The notes under the pieces: model-generated
Database searches by the model: none
Seen by the model: only the letters and a program-made list of their open reading frames with translations
What the model was told of the DNA's origin: nothing
Part shown: one piece after another, positions 25,571 to 38,305 of the stretch
How positions within the stretch are numbered: position 1 is the stretch's first letter
Layout: every line of letters starts with the position of its first letter
Position numbers and translations under genes: made by a program
Assembly (NCBI GenBank): GCA_008360975.2
Contig: CM039183.1
Span: forward strand, 82,124,350 to 82,188,349
Direction: 5' to 3'
DNA from: Lichenostomus cassidix
Lineage: Eukaryota; Chordata; Aves; Passeriformes; Meliphagidae
Length of the DNA stretch: 64,000 nucleotides

Positions 25571-28489
25571 CTAGTGCTGACAGCTGGGACAGCCAAATCC
25601 CTTGTGCATGAGCAGACAAAGAGGAGTTGGTCACAAAACATTTTTTTGCTTGGCCCTCTGAACGTTGCTCACTTGTGGAAAGCTTTGTTTTCTAGCGCAA
25701 TAGTCCTCTCTTGTTTCAGTATAATATCCACACAGCAATTCCCATCACAGGTACTCCATACTGCTTTAAAAGTACTGAGTTTTGACATGAGATCATCACT
25801 GAGCTCACACTCTCAGGGAAATTGAGTCTTAGATAAAATGTACAACAGTAAACAGAGAAACAGAGGGGATCACAGGCATGTGGAGCTAATTGGATTGAGA
25901 GATGAAATTCCATATAGATCCAAATAAAGCTGTAAGCAAAAATGCTATAAAGCAATGGTGTTTCAACAGATATCCTACTGATCTATATAAAATAGTTTTT
26001 CCATTGGATATGCAATTAATTAGATGTGCAATTAATTAATTAATGATTCATTATGTAGTAGGCATAGGCATGCAAAACTATGTTTTGTTTATGTTTTCCT
26101 ATAAAACTTAGAAACAAGAATTCTTTCGGTCTAAATCACATAGTGCAAAATTCAATTGGACTTGAGTGAATCGTTTTGAATGAGAACTATACTTAAAAAT
26201 GCCTATTGCAGTTGTTTCATCTAGTAATTATGCAATTTTTAAAGGTATTTCTAAAAAGCACCTACACACATGCACACACAAATATATATACGGATTTCTA
26301 AAGTTTTATTTAAACGTTGATAGTACAACACAAATTTTTGTACAGGAAGCTATTCAATTAGCCAGATAGAAAAGCTATAGTGTATTTGTGATTTTGCACA
26401 CAAGCAAGAGTGGACCATAAATATTTTCTTTTCTTGAAACAAAATCATGTTGAAAGGTTTTAATTTCCTTGCACATTTTTGGGAATGTGTATTGGTTATT
26501 ATTACTTATAACTTAACATTTTCTTTCTCTGTGAGTCAATACTATGACCCAAACTAGAAGTTGCAGAGAAAAGGAGCACTTCTCTAGCTGGAGAAACAAA
26601 CCAAGACTGACGTTTCAGTTGAGAGCAGTTATAAAGGAAAATGGGAGACTAGAAACAGGAAAAGTTGAGATGTCAAACAGCTACCAGGGTCCTGGATAAC
26701 TAAGAGTGAACAGTAGCCAGAATTCTTGAAGTGCTTGAGAGGGGTAACCCTGTAGTTGTGAAATAAGAATTATATGCTCAAAGATCTTTCTGAATCCTGG
26801 TCTCACTGTAGAAAAATTTTCTTACATGCTATTCACAAGCGAAAAAATGTATCAAATATTTTTGTATATTCCTGATATTAATGTAAATCCCTTTAGACTT
26901 ATTTATTTAGACACTCTTGAGACAATGTAAAACTAACTTGTCTTTTTTCTTATGGATTATTCAGCTGGAACTAGACTAAAAGGACTAAACTCATGTATTG
27001 TTTAAAGTACTTCAGGGTACTTATATAAAGAAAAATTGGCATTAGAACAGATGAAAAAAATTAATTTGTTAAATATATTTTGCATCCAGTATAACAATAC
27101 TGCAACATACACTCTGTGATATGAACAGATGTAGAATCCAGGAGGGGTAGTGATATGACCATATTTGTACTGGCAAATGTTTAGAAACGCACTTCCAAAA
27201 ATACAGTGGTAAATTAGAGCAAGCTGCAGCATCTAAATTTTAATATCTGAAAAAGGCAGGTTCTAATTAAAAACAAAAGAATTATTTTGCTTTTGAAGAT
27301 TTGTCTGACATTAAATTAATTCATCACTGACTTTAATTCACACAGTGTCAAATTAAGGGAAGCTGTTTCTAGTGCTCCCAAATTATGAAATTCTCCTGCA
27401 CACAAGGAGAGGTTTAATGTTCAAGAGGGTGTTGATTTAATAGTGGCTTTTTTTATTTTTCTGGAAGGATTAAGTGTTGGGAAGGCATGTTCTTTTCACA
27501 AATCAATGTAAGGATTCTGTCAAGGAAAATCACTAAAAGAATACACAGATGGGGAGTGTTGTAGCCAGAGTTTCTTCCTGGAGCACATGCACTCTGGTCA
27601 TCATTAATCCATTGCTTCCTGCTTCTTAAATGGATGGAGTTCTTCAGATTTATGATGCTATAGCCCCTTGATAGCATAAGTTCTAGCAGACACCTTCCGT
27701 TTAATTTCATTCATGATAACAGGTGCCCAAAGATGCCTGAAGTTTTGCTTTTTGAATATAGCTGTTGAGGAAGTTGTCCAATTTTCTTTACTCATTAGCA
27801 GTGCATAGACACAACTATAGTTTCCAGTACAATGTTAATTGGTTTCTGGATTATAGACTCTGGAGTACATGTTCAATGTTATAGCAAATATTCTAGCTAT
27901 GATCTTCCCTTTATAAATAACACGATGCTATGCAACGTTCCCTGATTGCACCCTTCTTCATTTCCCTGTCTTGATTCCCAGCTCCTCAACATATTTTAAT
28001 TATCTGTTTAAAACGGCTTTGAGCAGCTAATTGTCCAAAGTGTACCATAAGCCCAGACCAGCATAACCAAGGCTGCAGAAGCATTGCTCAGATAGCCAAA
28101 ATTTTGACAAGGGTCTAAGATGTCTCCCTAGAGTTTATCCAGATTCTTACATTGTCAAAGACAGACAGGAAGACCTTCCCTATGGAACTCACCAAAAGGG
28201 TTGGTGTGTTGGTTGCAAACTGATTTCTGATGGCACTCTGGAAGAACAGTGATGAGAGTTACATGGTACAGTAACAGCTTTGCTTGTAACCTGTTTTTTT
28301 TTTATTCCAGATACAAGGATTTAACCTCTGTGAAGCTGCTCTTGCGTTGCTGTCCTCTTCATGACATATCCCTCAGTCTCAGGGCTTAGAGACAGTTTTC
28401 TGCTGAGGTTACAGCAGTTTTCTACAGGTTTTGGTTTGCATTGTTAATGCTGCTTAGGCAGAATTTCTGTTATGAACAAGACTGAACTA
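25571..28489. other. AT-rich non-coding stretch
   Basis: Two short simple tracts occur, ATTAATTAATTAAT near 26026 and ACACACATG...ATATATATA at about 26263-26290. Open frames on both strands are chance-length. No mobile element is recognised. Confidence 0.5.
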
Positions 28490-28635
28490 CAGTGTTGGGT
28501 TTTTTTTATTTTGGGAGAGGCATTGTGTTTGGTTTTTGTTTGTTGTGTTTTTTGTTTGTTTCTGTGAGTTGTGGGGTTTGGGTTTTTTTGGGGGTTGTCT
28601 GTTTTGTTTGTTTTTTTTGTTTGTTTGGGTTTCCT
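28490..28635 (+). repeat. T/G-rich low-complexity stretch, (TTTG)n-like
   Basis: The plus strand is almost entirely T and G, with repeated GTTTGTTT and GGGTTTTTT words. The lysine/asparagine/threonine-rich reverse open frame at 28444-28650 is produced by this composition and is not a gene. Confidence 0.85.
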
Positions 28636-31600
28636 AATTCTGTCCAGCATTAGGAACTACTTGGCAGGTTTAATAACACAATGCTCTTAAAGTTTCATTG
28701 CATATACATATGACACAAATGCACACCTATATAGTACCATAAACAAAGGAGATATTAAAATTAATTATTAAACCATGTCCAATATTGTAGCAAAAAAAAG
28801 AATTGCATCTTAATGAAAAACCCTTTTTGATAGATACTCATCTGGCAATGATAGATATTAAAGGAATTAAATTTTTTTTCCAAAATTATATGGAAAAATA
28901 GAATAGAAAAAATAAATATTCTGAAGTAATGCAATGTGCCATCTGACAAGCTACATCAATATCGTAATATTAGCTAAACTGGTTCAGGGGTAATGAAAAA
29001 ATATTACAAATTCTCTTCTCTCTAGAATAAGTAATTAATGTATTTTGAATTAATTTGATAAATTATCAGGATTATAGTGAATAACATAATACCCTTCATG
29101 ATAAACATAATATTTAACAACCAAATCTGAGAATACAGAAGATTATGGTTATGCACAATGGCTGCAGCTTTTCCAGTACTTGTGCCTTTATAGTCATAAT
29201 GCATCCCAGATTTAGTTGTTTTTATTGGCTCTTGGCATTCAAGTATGTAACTAGCTCTGAACTCAAATGTCAAAATACAAAGAAAAGTGTATGAAGCACC
29301 CTGACAATAATCTGGCACTGAAAATATAGGAAAAACTTTCAGAAATCAATATTTTCCTTCTGTAAGTTCTCCCCAGTTATAATTGGAAAATAGCAGGTTT
29401 GCCATATGCACTGGTTGAACCCTTCCATACTGTTTTAAGACTTGATAAATATGGCTGTCAGTAATTCAGCTGAAAAAAATGAATACAATGATTAAACATT
29501 GTCTTCTGCAGACAGAATTTGATCCTATAGTGCAAAAAATTTTAAAAAAATTACTTAAATAGTGGTAAAATATCAGCTATCTAAGTAAACGGCATCAGCA
29601 GTCCCATGTTCTACTAGTTCATACTCATTAACTTTGCCTGTTATCTGTCCCAAGAATAATAGTATCTCACCTAAATGTTTACTTCTACTATTTATGTTAT
29701 GCTAAGGACAATGTAGACCTGTAAGTTTTCCAGAGACAATGTCACCTAAACACCACAAGTTTGTGGCATTATCAATAAAAGATTAAATATTTAGGTGTAC
29801 ATATATGTATCAACACATTTATGTATACTTCTTTATAAAAAATACAAGTTTTTTCATAGATCTATTTATTTGGATTTTTTTATTTATGTGTTTTTATATT
29901 TTTAGATCTATCATGTCTAAATAGTATCTAGTATCAACTTTTAACCAACACCAGTTAAATAATGAGTGCTAAATTTTAAAAGTGCTGATAACTTTCTTTC
30001 TGCAAGTGAGAGTTAATTTAACTCTATTTTCCTTTTTCTCTTAGATTTATGAGTCATCTATTGCATTTTGCAAGAGATTTCTGCTGAACTTTTCAACCTT
30101 GCCCTGGACAAACGAAATAAGTTGAATTCTTCTAGTCAGTCACTTTTCAGTCAGGCTTTCAAAAATCTGAAGGTCTTTTATAAATCCTGTCAATTTTAAC
30201 ATTTTTTTCACAAAAGCATTTCAGTTGATTTCTTGATTATTTCCAGAGACGCACAAAACTCATATTGTTTCCCAATATCTGAATTTACCTCCAAGTTTTG
30301 TGGCTACCCTTATGCATACACTGAAATGTTTACTTCTGTTCAGTATCAGTAACAAATATGTTTGACATACTTCTTTTCTCTTGTCATATGTTGATCAGTA
30401 GGTTTGAAATCATATTGTCACCCTTGCTTAGGGTGAAAGCTGAAATCTGGCATCTTCTGTAAGCTCCCGTAGACCTCAGTGGAAAATAAGCAATGATGAT
30501 TTTGAATGTTCAAGCCCTTGAAACCTTAACAATATGAATCAGTCTTGAATAATGGGTATAGTCATTTCCCCACCCCTGCTGGCCCTCTCCATGGCATTTA
30601 ATGACAGAAGAAAGAAATTCAGTCCCAAATGAGGATGAGAGAGACATTGGAGAAGATGTTTGACTATGAAAACAAAATTCATGGTTTCAGTCAGCTGTGC
30701 AAGACAACAAAGTCAGCTTCTGCCTTTTAAATAAAAGCTCAAGCATACAAATTTACAGGTCAGCGGAAATGATTACCATAAACAAATCTGGACAAACATC
30801 CTGCTATTTGGAAGCTTATGCAAATAGACATTTTCATCATCTGGGTTCCACTAATCCACACAAAACTATGCACATTTTAAAACAGGCGTAAACAACATCT
30901 CTTCTTTGATGATCCAATCAAAACAAAGTTCATATTTTTGTGAAAACTAAAATGGACATCTCGTTCCCATTTTCCTTTTTTTTTGGGGGGAGGGGGGCAT
31001 GGTCGGCAAGAGAAGGGGCAGGGTGGTGAGAAAAAGGCAAAATTATCTCTCAAAAATGCCTCCCAATTTTAAAAAGAGTAGAGTACAGTCATCTAGCAGC
31101 AGAACACTTTTCTTGCAAGGTTGATTGACAGCCCAGGCAAGTCTTCAAGCCTGTGTGACAGAGCCCTACTGTTATGTGTTGTAGCTTCTCCCCTGCATGG
31201 AGCTGCAGCAGCAGTAGTCTCTGATCCCCTGCCACATCACAGCTTTAAGTGGCTGCTTTCCACGCCAATGGCACTGACACTTCACTGGCTGCACATCTAT
31301 CCTCAGTCTTTGCACTTACAGTACCTGGCAACAGTCCCTATTTCTCCTTCCCTGAATTTTTTCCAGCAGTGCTTTTCCTGGTCATATTAGAGCTCTCCAG
31401 CAGATCCCCACTTAGCAATATTTTTTTTACTTCCAAGATACTTTTTTTTCACTTGTACATTTACTGCCTCCTGCCTTATCATTGGACTAACTACAGACAA
31501 GACACTTTCTTTGAAGTAAAATCCCACAGAAGTCAAAGATGGAATGAACAAAGTTAAAGACTGAAATGGAAAAATGACAAATGGTATTTAATAAAGAGTG

Positions 31601-34600
31601 GTCTTTGAATACACTATTAGACAGTTGTAGCAAGGATAAAATTGCAATGGCTAGTTCCAAGACAAAAAGAATGTTTTTCTAATAAATGGTCTAAAACTTT
31701 CCTCTAAGTATTGTCTTAGGAACAATGTCCTAACACACATCACAGTTAGGTAGCTTAGGATCAGTGAAATCAAAGCTATTATACCTATGGGGCTTGGGGT
31801 TCAAGGGCTTTATGAAGATACTAGAAGCCAAGTGGCTCAGTATGCTTTTGCATCACAGAAAGTCTGGTTTAATTTCCAGATCCTAAGAATTATTGACAAT
31901 TAGGTCCTTTGGTGTCTCTAGAGCTATTTCCATACAAATATTGTATTACAGTTCTCATTTGAAATCATTAAACATGTGTGTATTTTTAGTCCATTGGCAC
32001 AGGCTTTCAAAGTTCACAGCTGCCTGCCTTAAACAAGTAAGGGAGTGCCTCCTGAAGCCACCCGTGCTGAGTGACAGCCTGTGCCCCCTGTCAGACAAAA
32101 GCTCTTCCAAACTGAAGTCACACTTTAACAAATTATTGAACATCACCCTTTCACTCTGGTTTTACACAATTATCAGAAATATTCACCTTTCTTCCAATAA
32201 TCAAATGGTGAAAACAAGGTATATGGAGACCCTGTGGACTGGCTTATATTCATCTTACTGTGAAAGCAAGAGATCCCAGTTGTTTAAAAAACTCATAAAA
32301 AGAGCATCCAAAAATCTTTCCATGTCTTTCCAAAGGGTTGCAGAGTTTTCTGACTGAGCGTAGGTCAGCAGAAGAAATTAAAGCCTTATTCCTCCTCTCA
32401 TCTACGTATCCTCTGCCATTCTGCATGCTGTTTTCCTGCTACATTCTGCTGTCTTTTGTGCAGTGTTAGGAGATTTTCTTATTGCTTTCATGTGCCCCAT
32501 ACCTCTCATTTTCAGATGCAGACAAATGCTGCTTCTAGTGCTTTTTAGCCCAGAGGGCCCCCCACAGATATATTGTAGGTCTCACCTCCTTAGAGTTCAG
32601 ATGAGTAATGTCTCTGTAAATGTGCATAATCACTTAGAATATTAGAGAAAATAATAGTCATCCTTTAAATGTTTGGAATAACAATGCTCTAAAAGTTCTT
32701 TCTTCTTTGACTGTGGGATAACCCCCATTATTAGTGGGGTGCATTGGCACAGGAATTGTGAAAAGATGCAAACCCAATTTCATAAAATAATGAAAGAAAA
32801 CAAAATAACTGAGACATTCCACCTCAACTCTTGTTTCTTGCAGTTCTATTGCACATATTGACTGGACACAGATACTTTTGGTTATACAACAGAAGCTGTC
32901 AGGATAAGAACTGTTTGATTCAGCCTTTATGATTATGTAAATATATCAAGTCCTCCTGGAGTCATGGCTAGAAGACAAGGTGAATACATGTCTGTAAATA
33001 GACAGCTCTCCTTCCACACTGATCTACCAACATGGGAAGTACAGATGTTCCCCACTGGAAATTATAATTAACACTGTATCAGTAAAAATTTCCCATCTGC
33101 ACTACCATGATTTAGTGCCTGTCTAGGAATACAAAGACCTTAAACCCAGAAATAATAAAAAAAACCCAAAAAACCCAACTTTATATGACCCACATGTCAA
33201 ATTAAACAGTCAACTGAGATTACAGTGTGTCTTTAAAAGGTGACCAACCCTGTAATTGTTACAAGTTTCCTTTTTGTGCCTGAGAACACATTTAACTTAT
33301 TAAAGACTGATTATGACACCTACTGCCATCTCTAAAAATAAAGTTATTTGTAAATAGCCTGCTCCCAGAAAATTTGTTTTTGAAACTGTACAAAACCTCT
33401 TTATCCTATCAGGAGTAAGACTGGAGATGGCTGAGAGAAGCATTCCTACTGACTGTGTGGCCAATATACTCTTTGGATGCAGTGGGAGAAACTCTTTGAA
33501 AATCTTTTTTTAATTAGGACAGAGCATCCACTGAAGGGCTGTGAGTTCAGGATGTTAATTAACCACAGAACAGCCTGGGTCCAATTGTCTTAGTGAGCTG
33601 CTGTGTGAGACATGAGGACATTGCAAGATGTGTTTCTTCAGCTAGGCATTTCACCATACAGCAGTCTTCACCAGTCATCACTTTTTAGCATTGCAGAGCC
33701 AAGGGCGGCAGCTAAAACTCATGTACCACCATGCTAGGATCTTTGCAAAGATGTGAAATATCTTTCCTTTTACTCTCTTTGTTTTCCCCAAGTAGGTCCA
33801 AGTTAGTTGTTCCTATGCTGGAATTATTTTCTTCTGAGCAAATTTCTCTCTAGACATGTGAATGAGATTATGAAGAATTCAATGAAGAAACATGTTTGAT
33901 TGAGAGAAGATATAGACAAAAAAAAAAAAAGTCCTAGTTAAATGTATCAATTTATAAATGCTTATGCATGCCTTTTACTGTTTTTGCTCCTTGCATATAA
34001 TAAAAAAGAACTCTTTCCTGCATTGCTGTTTTATCACAGAATGAAAGGTTAGGTGCTAAGTTGCAAAGTACTGAAATCAAGCAGAAAGGTCAACTGAGTG
34101 TAAGAGAAATACTTTTGTAAAAATGAAGAGCTATGTGCTGTATTTTCAATGTTATATTTATAATGTGGCCTTTTTTTTCCTTTAACTTACTGTGTAATGA
34201 AACAACCCATAAAATGACAAAAAACAATTTTCTAAAGTTAGGCACCAAAAATTGCTTGGTTTTCAAATATGCTAAATACATAGAATCTTTATAATAGTAA
34301 GAAAAAACTAAATAGTGATATAAATTGATGTTGTGAGCCCTTCTCAAGACATCTGCTCACTCAGAACTATATGGGATATTGTTTTAAACAAAAGAAAATG
34401 AAATAAAATTAAACACAAGGATTTTAATTTTTCTTTGTTGGTATGATTGTTTTAAGGAAATAAATAGTTGCCAGTGACATTTACATCCTTTTCTCATTTA
34501 ATCAAGTCTGTTTGTCATTAGAATGCCTGAACACTCTGAATTATCTGAAATGTTGAGCAATGCACAATACACACAAAAATCATACACTGTGTTTGAGCAG

Positions 34601-35100
34601 ATTTGGCGTCTTTTAGTAATATCTTAAAAACATGTGGAATTGTTAAAGTTTGTTTCCCCCAACATATTTTAATATTTTGCCTGAGTTTTATTTACTTATT
34701 TCTTCAAATAAAGAAAATCCTTTCAAATAAAGTAGAAATTTGTTTTTATTAAAAAGTAAAGTAAGACATATCTGAATGATTATTATTTTTTCCTATTCAT
34801 TCAGCATTCAGTCTTAAACCCACACTGTTTGAGCAACCAATTGTCCCTCCAAGGCAGTTGCGACTGGCTAGGTTACCTTTGCTTTCTGTCCCAAATTTCC
34901 ATCTGGATCTGGGTGTTCTTGGTTCTGATTCTCCATGTGAGGAATTCCCACCCAGATGCACCAGACTCAGTCACTGAAGAGAAATACCTCCTTTCAAAGA
35001 ATAAGGAGCCTATTCCCCCCAGCACCACTCCTTTTTCAATACAGTTTCATACCCTGTAGGCATACTTTCTCAAAAGCAAGGTTCTTAGCTTATGCACTGC
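28636..35100. other. long AT-rich non-coding stretch
   Basis: A short G-run cluster (GGGGGGAGGGGGG) lies at about 30985-30997. The part from about 31120 to 31400 is mildly GC-richer and open on the plus strand in two overlapping frames (89 and 102 residues). A 154-residue frame at 31893-32357 has no recognisable domain. A CAAAAAA-type low-complexity patch is at about 33158-33178. I see no interspersed repeat that I can name. Confidence 0.45.
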
Positions 35101-35136
35101 TTCATTCATTCATTCATTCATTCACTCACTCATTTT
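35101..35136 (+). repeat. (TTCA)n microsatellite
   Basis: Nine to ten TTCA/CACT units occur in a row. This is a simple slippage repeat with no other features. Confidence 0.9.
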
Positions 35137-36764
35137 TAGTAGAATCTCTTTCTGGAGGGTTTGATCAATCCCCTGCACACATTTGTGGCTTAGGTCAATC
35201 AATTTATTTATCTTAAAGTAGGAAACATTTATGAAAATACAGAGATGTTACTCTTGCACTAAAACTCTACAAGAACATTTGTGTACGGAGTTCCACAGCT
35301 GCATTACATAGTGGTTCCATCTTAATGTTGTGCTTTCGTTTGCTAGCTCACTCACATCATTTGTTCTGTTCAGGGAAAAGGCAGAAACAGGCACAAGCAT
35401 GTACACATTCAGCAGAGTAGGGGAATGTCCAGAACAAAAATATGTGGAAAAAGCTCTAACTCCACCAAATGTCAATTAATCCCTCCTTCTAGCTGTGCTG
35501 ATGCTGCTCTCATGTGGATCTTCCCAGCACATCTTTCTTTCTTTCATCTCCATTACTGACTCCTCCCTGGAATGCTCTTCTTCCTCCACACACCATGAAT
35601 TCAGGCACCACACGGATCCTAAAGCAGAAAGGAATGACACTCTTTTCCATTTCTTTAATAAGCAACTGCCAAAATTCTGTACAAACAGCTATGCCGTTAG
35701 CATGTAAGTATTTACATGGTCATCAGTTTTATATGATGCTTCTCATCTCCAGCTTGTGATCTTTATACTTTAGGATTCAGCCTCATCCATCACCACATTG
35801 CTGACAAATAGTACTAACATTTTTTCTACAAAAGGAGTACAAAGCGTACAGAAAACAATTGTTATCATTTAACTTGACCTAAATACTCTATAGGTTTTCA
35901 GCAAAAGAAACATTCATTTCTAAATATAAGGGAAGGAGTCAATTTCCCTTTCAACTAAATTATTTCAATTAAATAGCAGCCACCTGCTGAAGTGATGTTT
36001 CTTGTTTTTTTCATCTGTCAACTTTTCTCTCAATTTTTTTAAAATTTTCTTCTTTTTTTAGTGTGCTAAATAATTTAGAGGAGTAGGAGACAACAAATTT
36101 AAAGTCCCAATGTTTATTTATTCTTATAATTTGCTATCAATGTTGTTACAGTATTCAAATCAGACTCTTATTTAGTACCTTTTCTTTTCTCTGACATAAG
36201 AAGTTCCCTACATCAGGGTTTAAGTTTTGTGAATGTTAGCTTCTTAAAGCCCATGCAATTTTTTTCTTGTCTCTTCTGTTTGGATTTGGCTTGATTTCTA
36301 AGGCTGGGTTTCTGGTGTGTAAGATTGTGTACGTGATATGCAGAATGCATTTAGCATTGTTTCCTTGTGCATGCTGACATCAACACTGCTCTCAACATCA
36401 GGACTTGGAAAGGATTCAAAAATCCTACAGTACAAAGCATAAGGTTTGAAATTCCAGAAAGAGATTCACAGTGCTTGGTGCACTTTCTTGAACTCAGTGA
36501 CATCTCCCAGTTGAAGAACCAGCAATTTTGGCTGTCAATAGTGAGTGGATCTGCAGAAAGGGTTTTAGAGTATTTGCTGCTAACACTTGAGCATTCAGGC
36601 CCTTAAATCTGTGCAATGTCAATATTAGTAGGAGAAATCTGTGCAAGCCCCACTCTGTGTGGCATTCTGGACCCAAAATTGAGGCAAATGGAAGCCAGGG
36701 TAGTGTAAGGTTTTGGCAGTGCTAGTCAAGCAAGAGATGCACATGGTCACCATGCAGTGAGCAT
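35137..36764. other. AT-rich non-coding stretch
   Basis: Short overlapping open frames at 35495-35759 show no family resemblance. No repeat is recognised. Confidence 0.45.
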
Positions 36765-37260
36765 GTGTCTTTCAGTAAATGTCTAATTCTGCAGTATTTG
36801 GTAAAAAATTATTACCATCTGCTGAAGCAAAAATCTCCTCAGACAGGCCAGCTACAATCCAAACCAGATTTTGTTCTAACAAGTTTGTGCATTACAGAGC
36901 CAGTTGTGCCCAGCAGCAAAATCTGCAGCCACAGAAAACCACAGGCTCTTTCTTGGGAAGCTGTGTCAAATAGTTGCTGCTGCAGCCAGAGGACTTGCTG
37001 TACCAACACCGGGAATTGCAGGGCCCCTGGGAAGCCACAAGACTGGTTAGTGGTTCTGAAAACAACTGGAACCATTTCTTGCCATTGCATCCGTACCACC
37101 TGTGAGGAACTTGCACTGGAGGGCCCCCAACCTGTCCCCTGTGTCCAGGCAGTGAGGGAGCATCTCTACTTGGTCCTATACAGCCCTCTCTCCAACAGGC
37201 CCTGTCTTTCTTTCACTGTGAAATCCTACAGACTGTAGCAGCACAAAGAACAGGCATTCC
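36765..37260. other. GC-richer block of unknown origin
   Basis: The block stands out from its AT-rich flanks and is open in two forward frames (up to 157 residues, 36765-37238) and two reverse frames (74-86 residues). Openness on both strands fits G/C-rich composition with few stops better than coding. The predicted proteins have no motif I recognise. It may be an old repeat fragment, since it lies about 400 bases from a solo LTR. Confidence 0.3.
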
Positions 37261-37671
37261 TACCTTAGATATTTGATTACTGGAATGCTTTATGACTTAG
37301 TATCTCCAAAGGACATGGAATGAATGAGCAGATATATTCCACTGCAGAGCTGGAGGATGTATCAGTACTTTGGCAGTCATTAGGAAGGTCCTCAACAATG
37401 CAAATGGAACTTTCAACTCAGGTTATAACTTCCAGCACAAAATATATAGGGTAATGGAGGCTTGGTGCTTACCTTGCATCTAAATGCCATTCATTGCCCG
37501 TTTTTCCCTCTGTGAACAGGGGCTTGAGGTCACAAGGGGTGAATTCTGAGCCTTATCCCACCATGAGGAAATCAGAGAGGGATGATGCTTCCACACTAAT
37601 CATTAAAGAAGACACACCATAAAAAACTGGGAAAGGAGCCAATAATGGGGCGTCAGGGAGCAAGTGCAAAG

Positions 37672-38305
37672 CCCTTTGTCTTGGGTTAGAGACAGGTCTA
37701 GGAGGAATGTGCTCTGAATTAACTCCTCCCCCAAAGAAAAGGGCTTCCAGCACCCCCTCCCCACAACAGAATTTCTTGGATAAAAGTGAAAAAAACCCCT
37801 GTTTATTTAACAAAACCAAGAAAGTGCCCTGCAAGGCATGGGGAAAAGGGAAAGGACTTATTAAACCTGAGTAAACAGCTGATGGATTGCAGTGTCCTTT
37901 GATCTCGGGCATAGCTTCCCCCTCCGGGGGTCCCGGAAGCCAGGCAGAATCTCTTTGGTGGCTCCCTAGGGGATTCTCACTTACTGTCCTCCGTGGGGAT
38001 CTTCTGTCTCTCAGACGAGAAAGCAAGTAAAAAAAGTAGTCCAAGGAGAAGATGAAGAAGAAGCAGTTCCAGGGAAACTGCGTCTCGTCACTGCCACAGC
38101 TGCTGGAAAACAGAAGCCAGGTGTGTGTGTCTTCCCCTGTGCTTCAAGGCTGAGAAAACCTGAGGGAGAGTTTCAAGATAACTCGGGCTGGCAGAGCTTC
38201 TCCTGGCTGCTGAACCTGGCTAAAAGTAACAGGGTCACATTTCTGGGCATAAAAGCAGATGATAGCAAGTACAGGATTATCATGATGTCACCCCAAGACA
38301 CCCTT
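37672..38305 (-). mobile_element. solo LTR with target-site duplication (endogenous retrovirus)
   Basis: The LTR body is 37677-38300 (624 bases). On the plus strand it begins TGTCTTGGG and ends CCCCAAGACA, a 9-base perfect terminal inverted repeat. It is flanked directly by CCCTT on both sides (37672-37676 and 38301-38305), a 5-base target duplication. An AATAAA polyadenylation signal on the minus strand (plus-strand TTTATT at 37802-37807) sets the reverse orientation, with U3 on the right and R-U5 on the left. No gag, pol or env flanks it, so the provirus was reduced by LTR-LTR recombination. A 5-base duplication is usual for ERVL-like and some ERVK-like elements. The 163-residue reverse open frame (37553-38044) crosses the LTR edge and is not a gene. 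Confidence 0.93.

Noticed and set aside
31893..32357. 154-residue forward open frame
   Set aside because: No domain, no recognisable composition and no splice or promoter context; the length is plausible by chance in 64 kb read in six frames.
37553..38044. 163-residue reverse open frame, the longest in the window
   Set aside because: It crosses the left boundary and target duplication of the solo LTR and has no retroviral or host protein motif.
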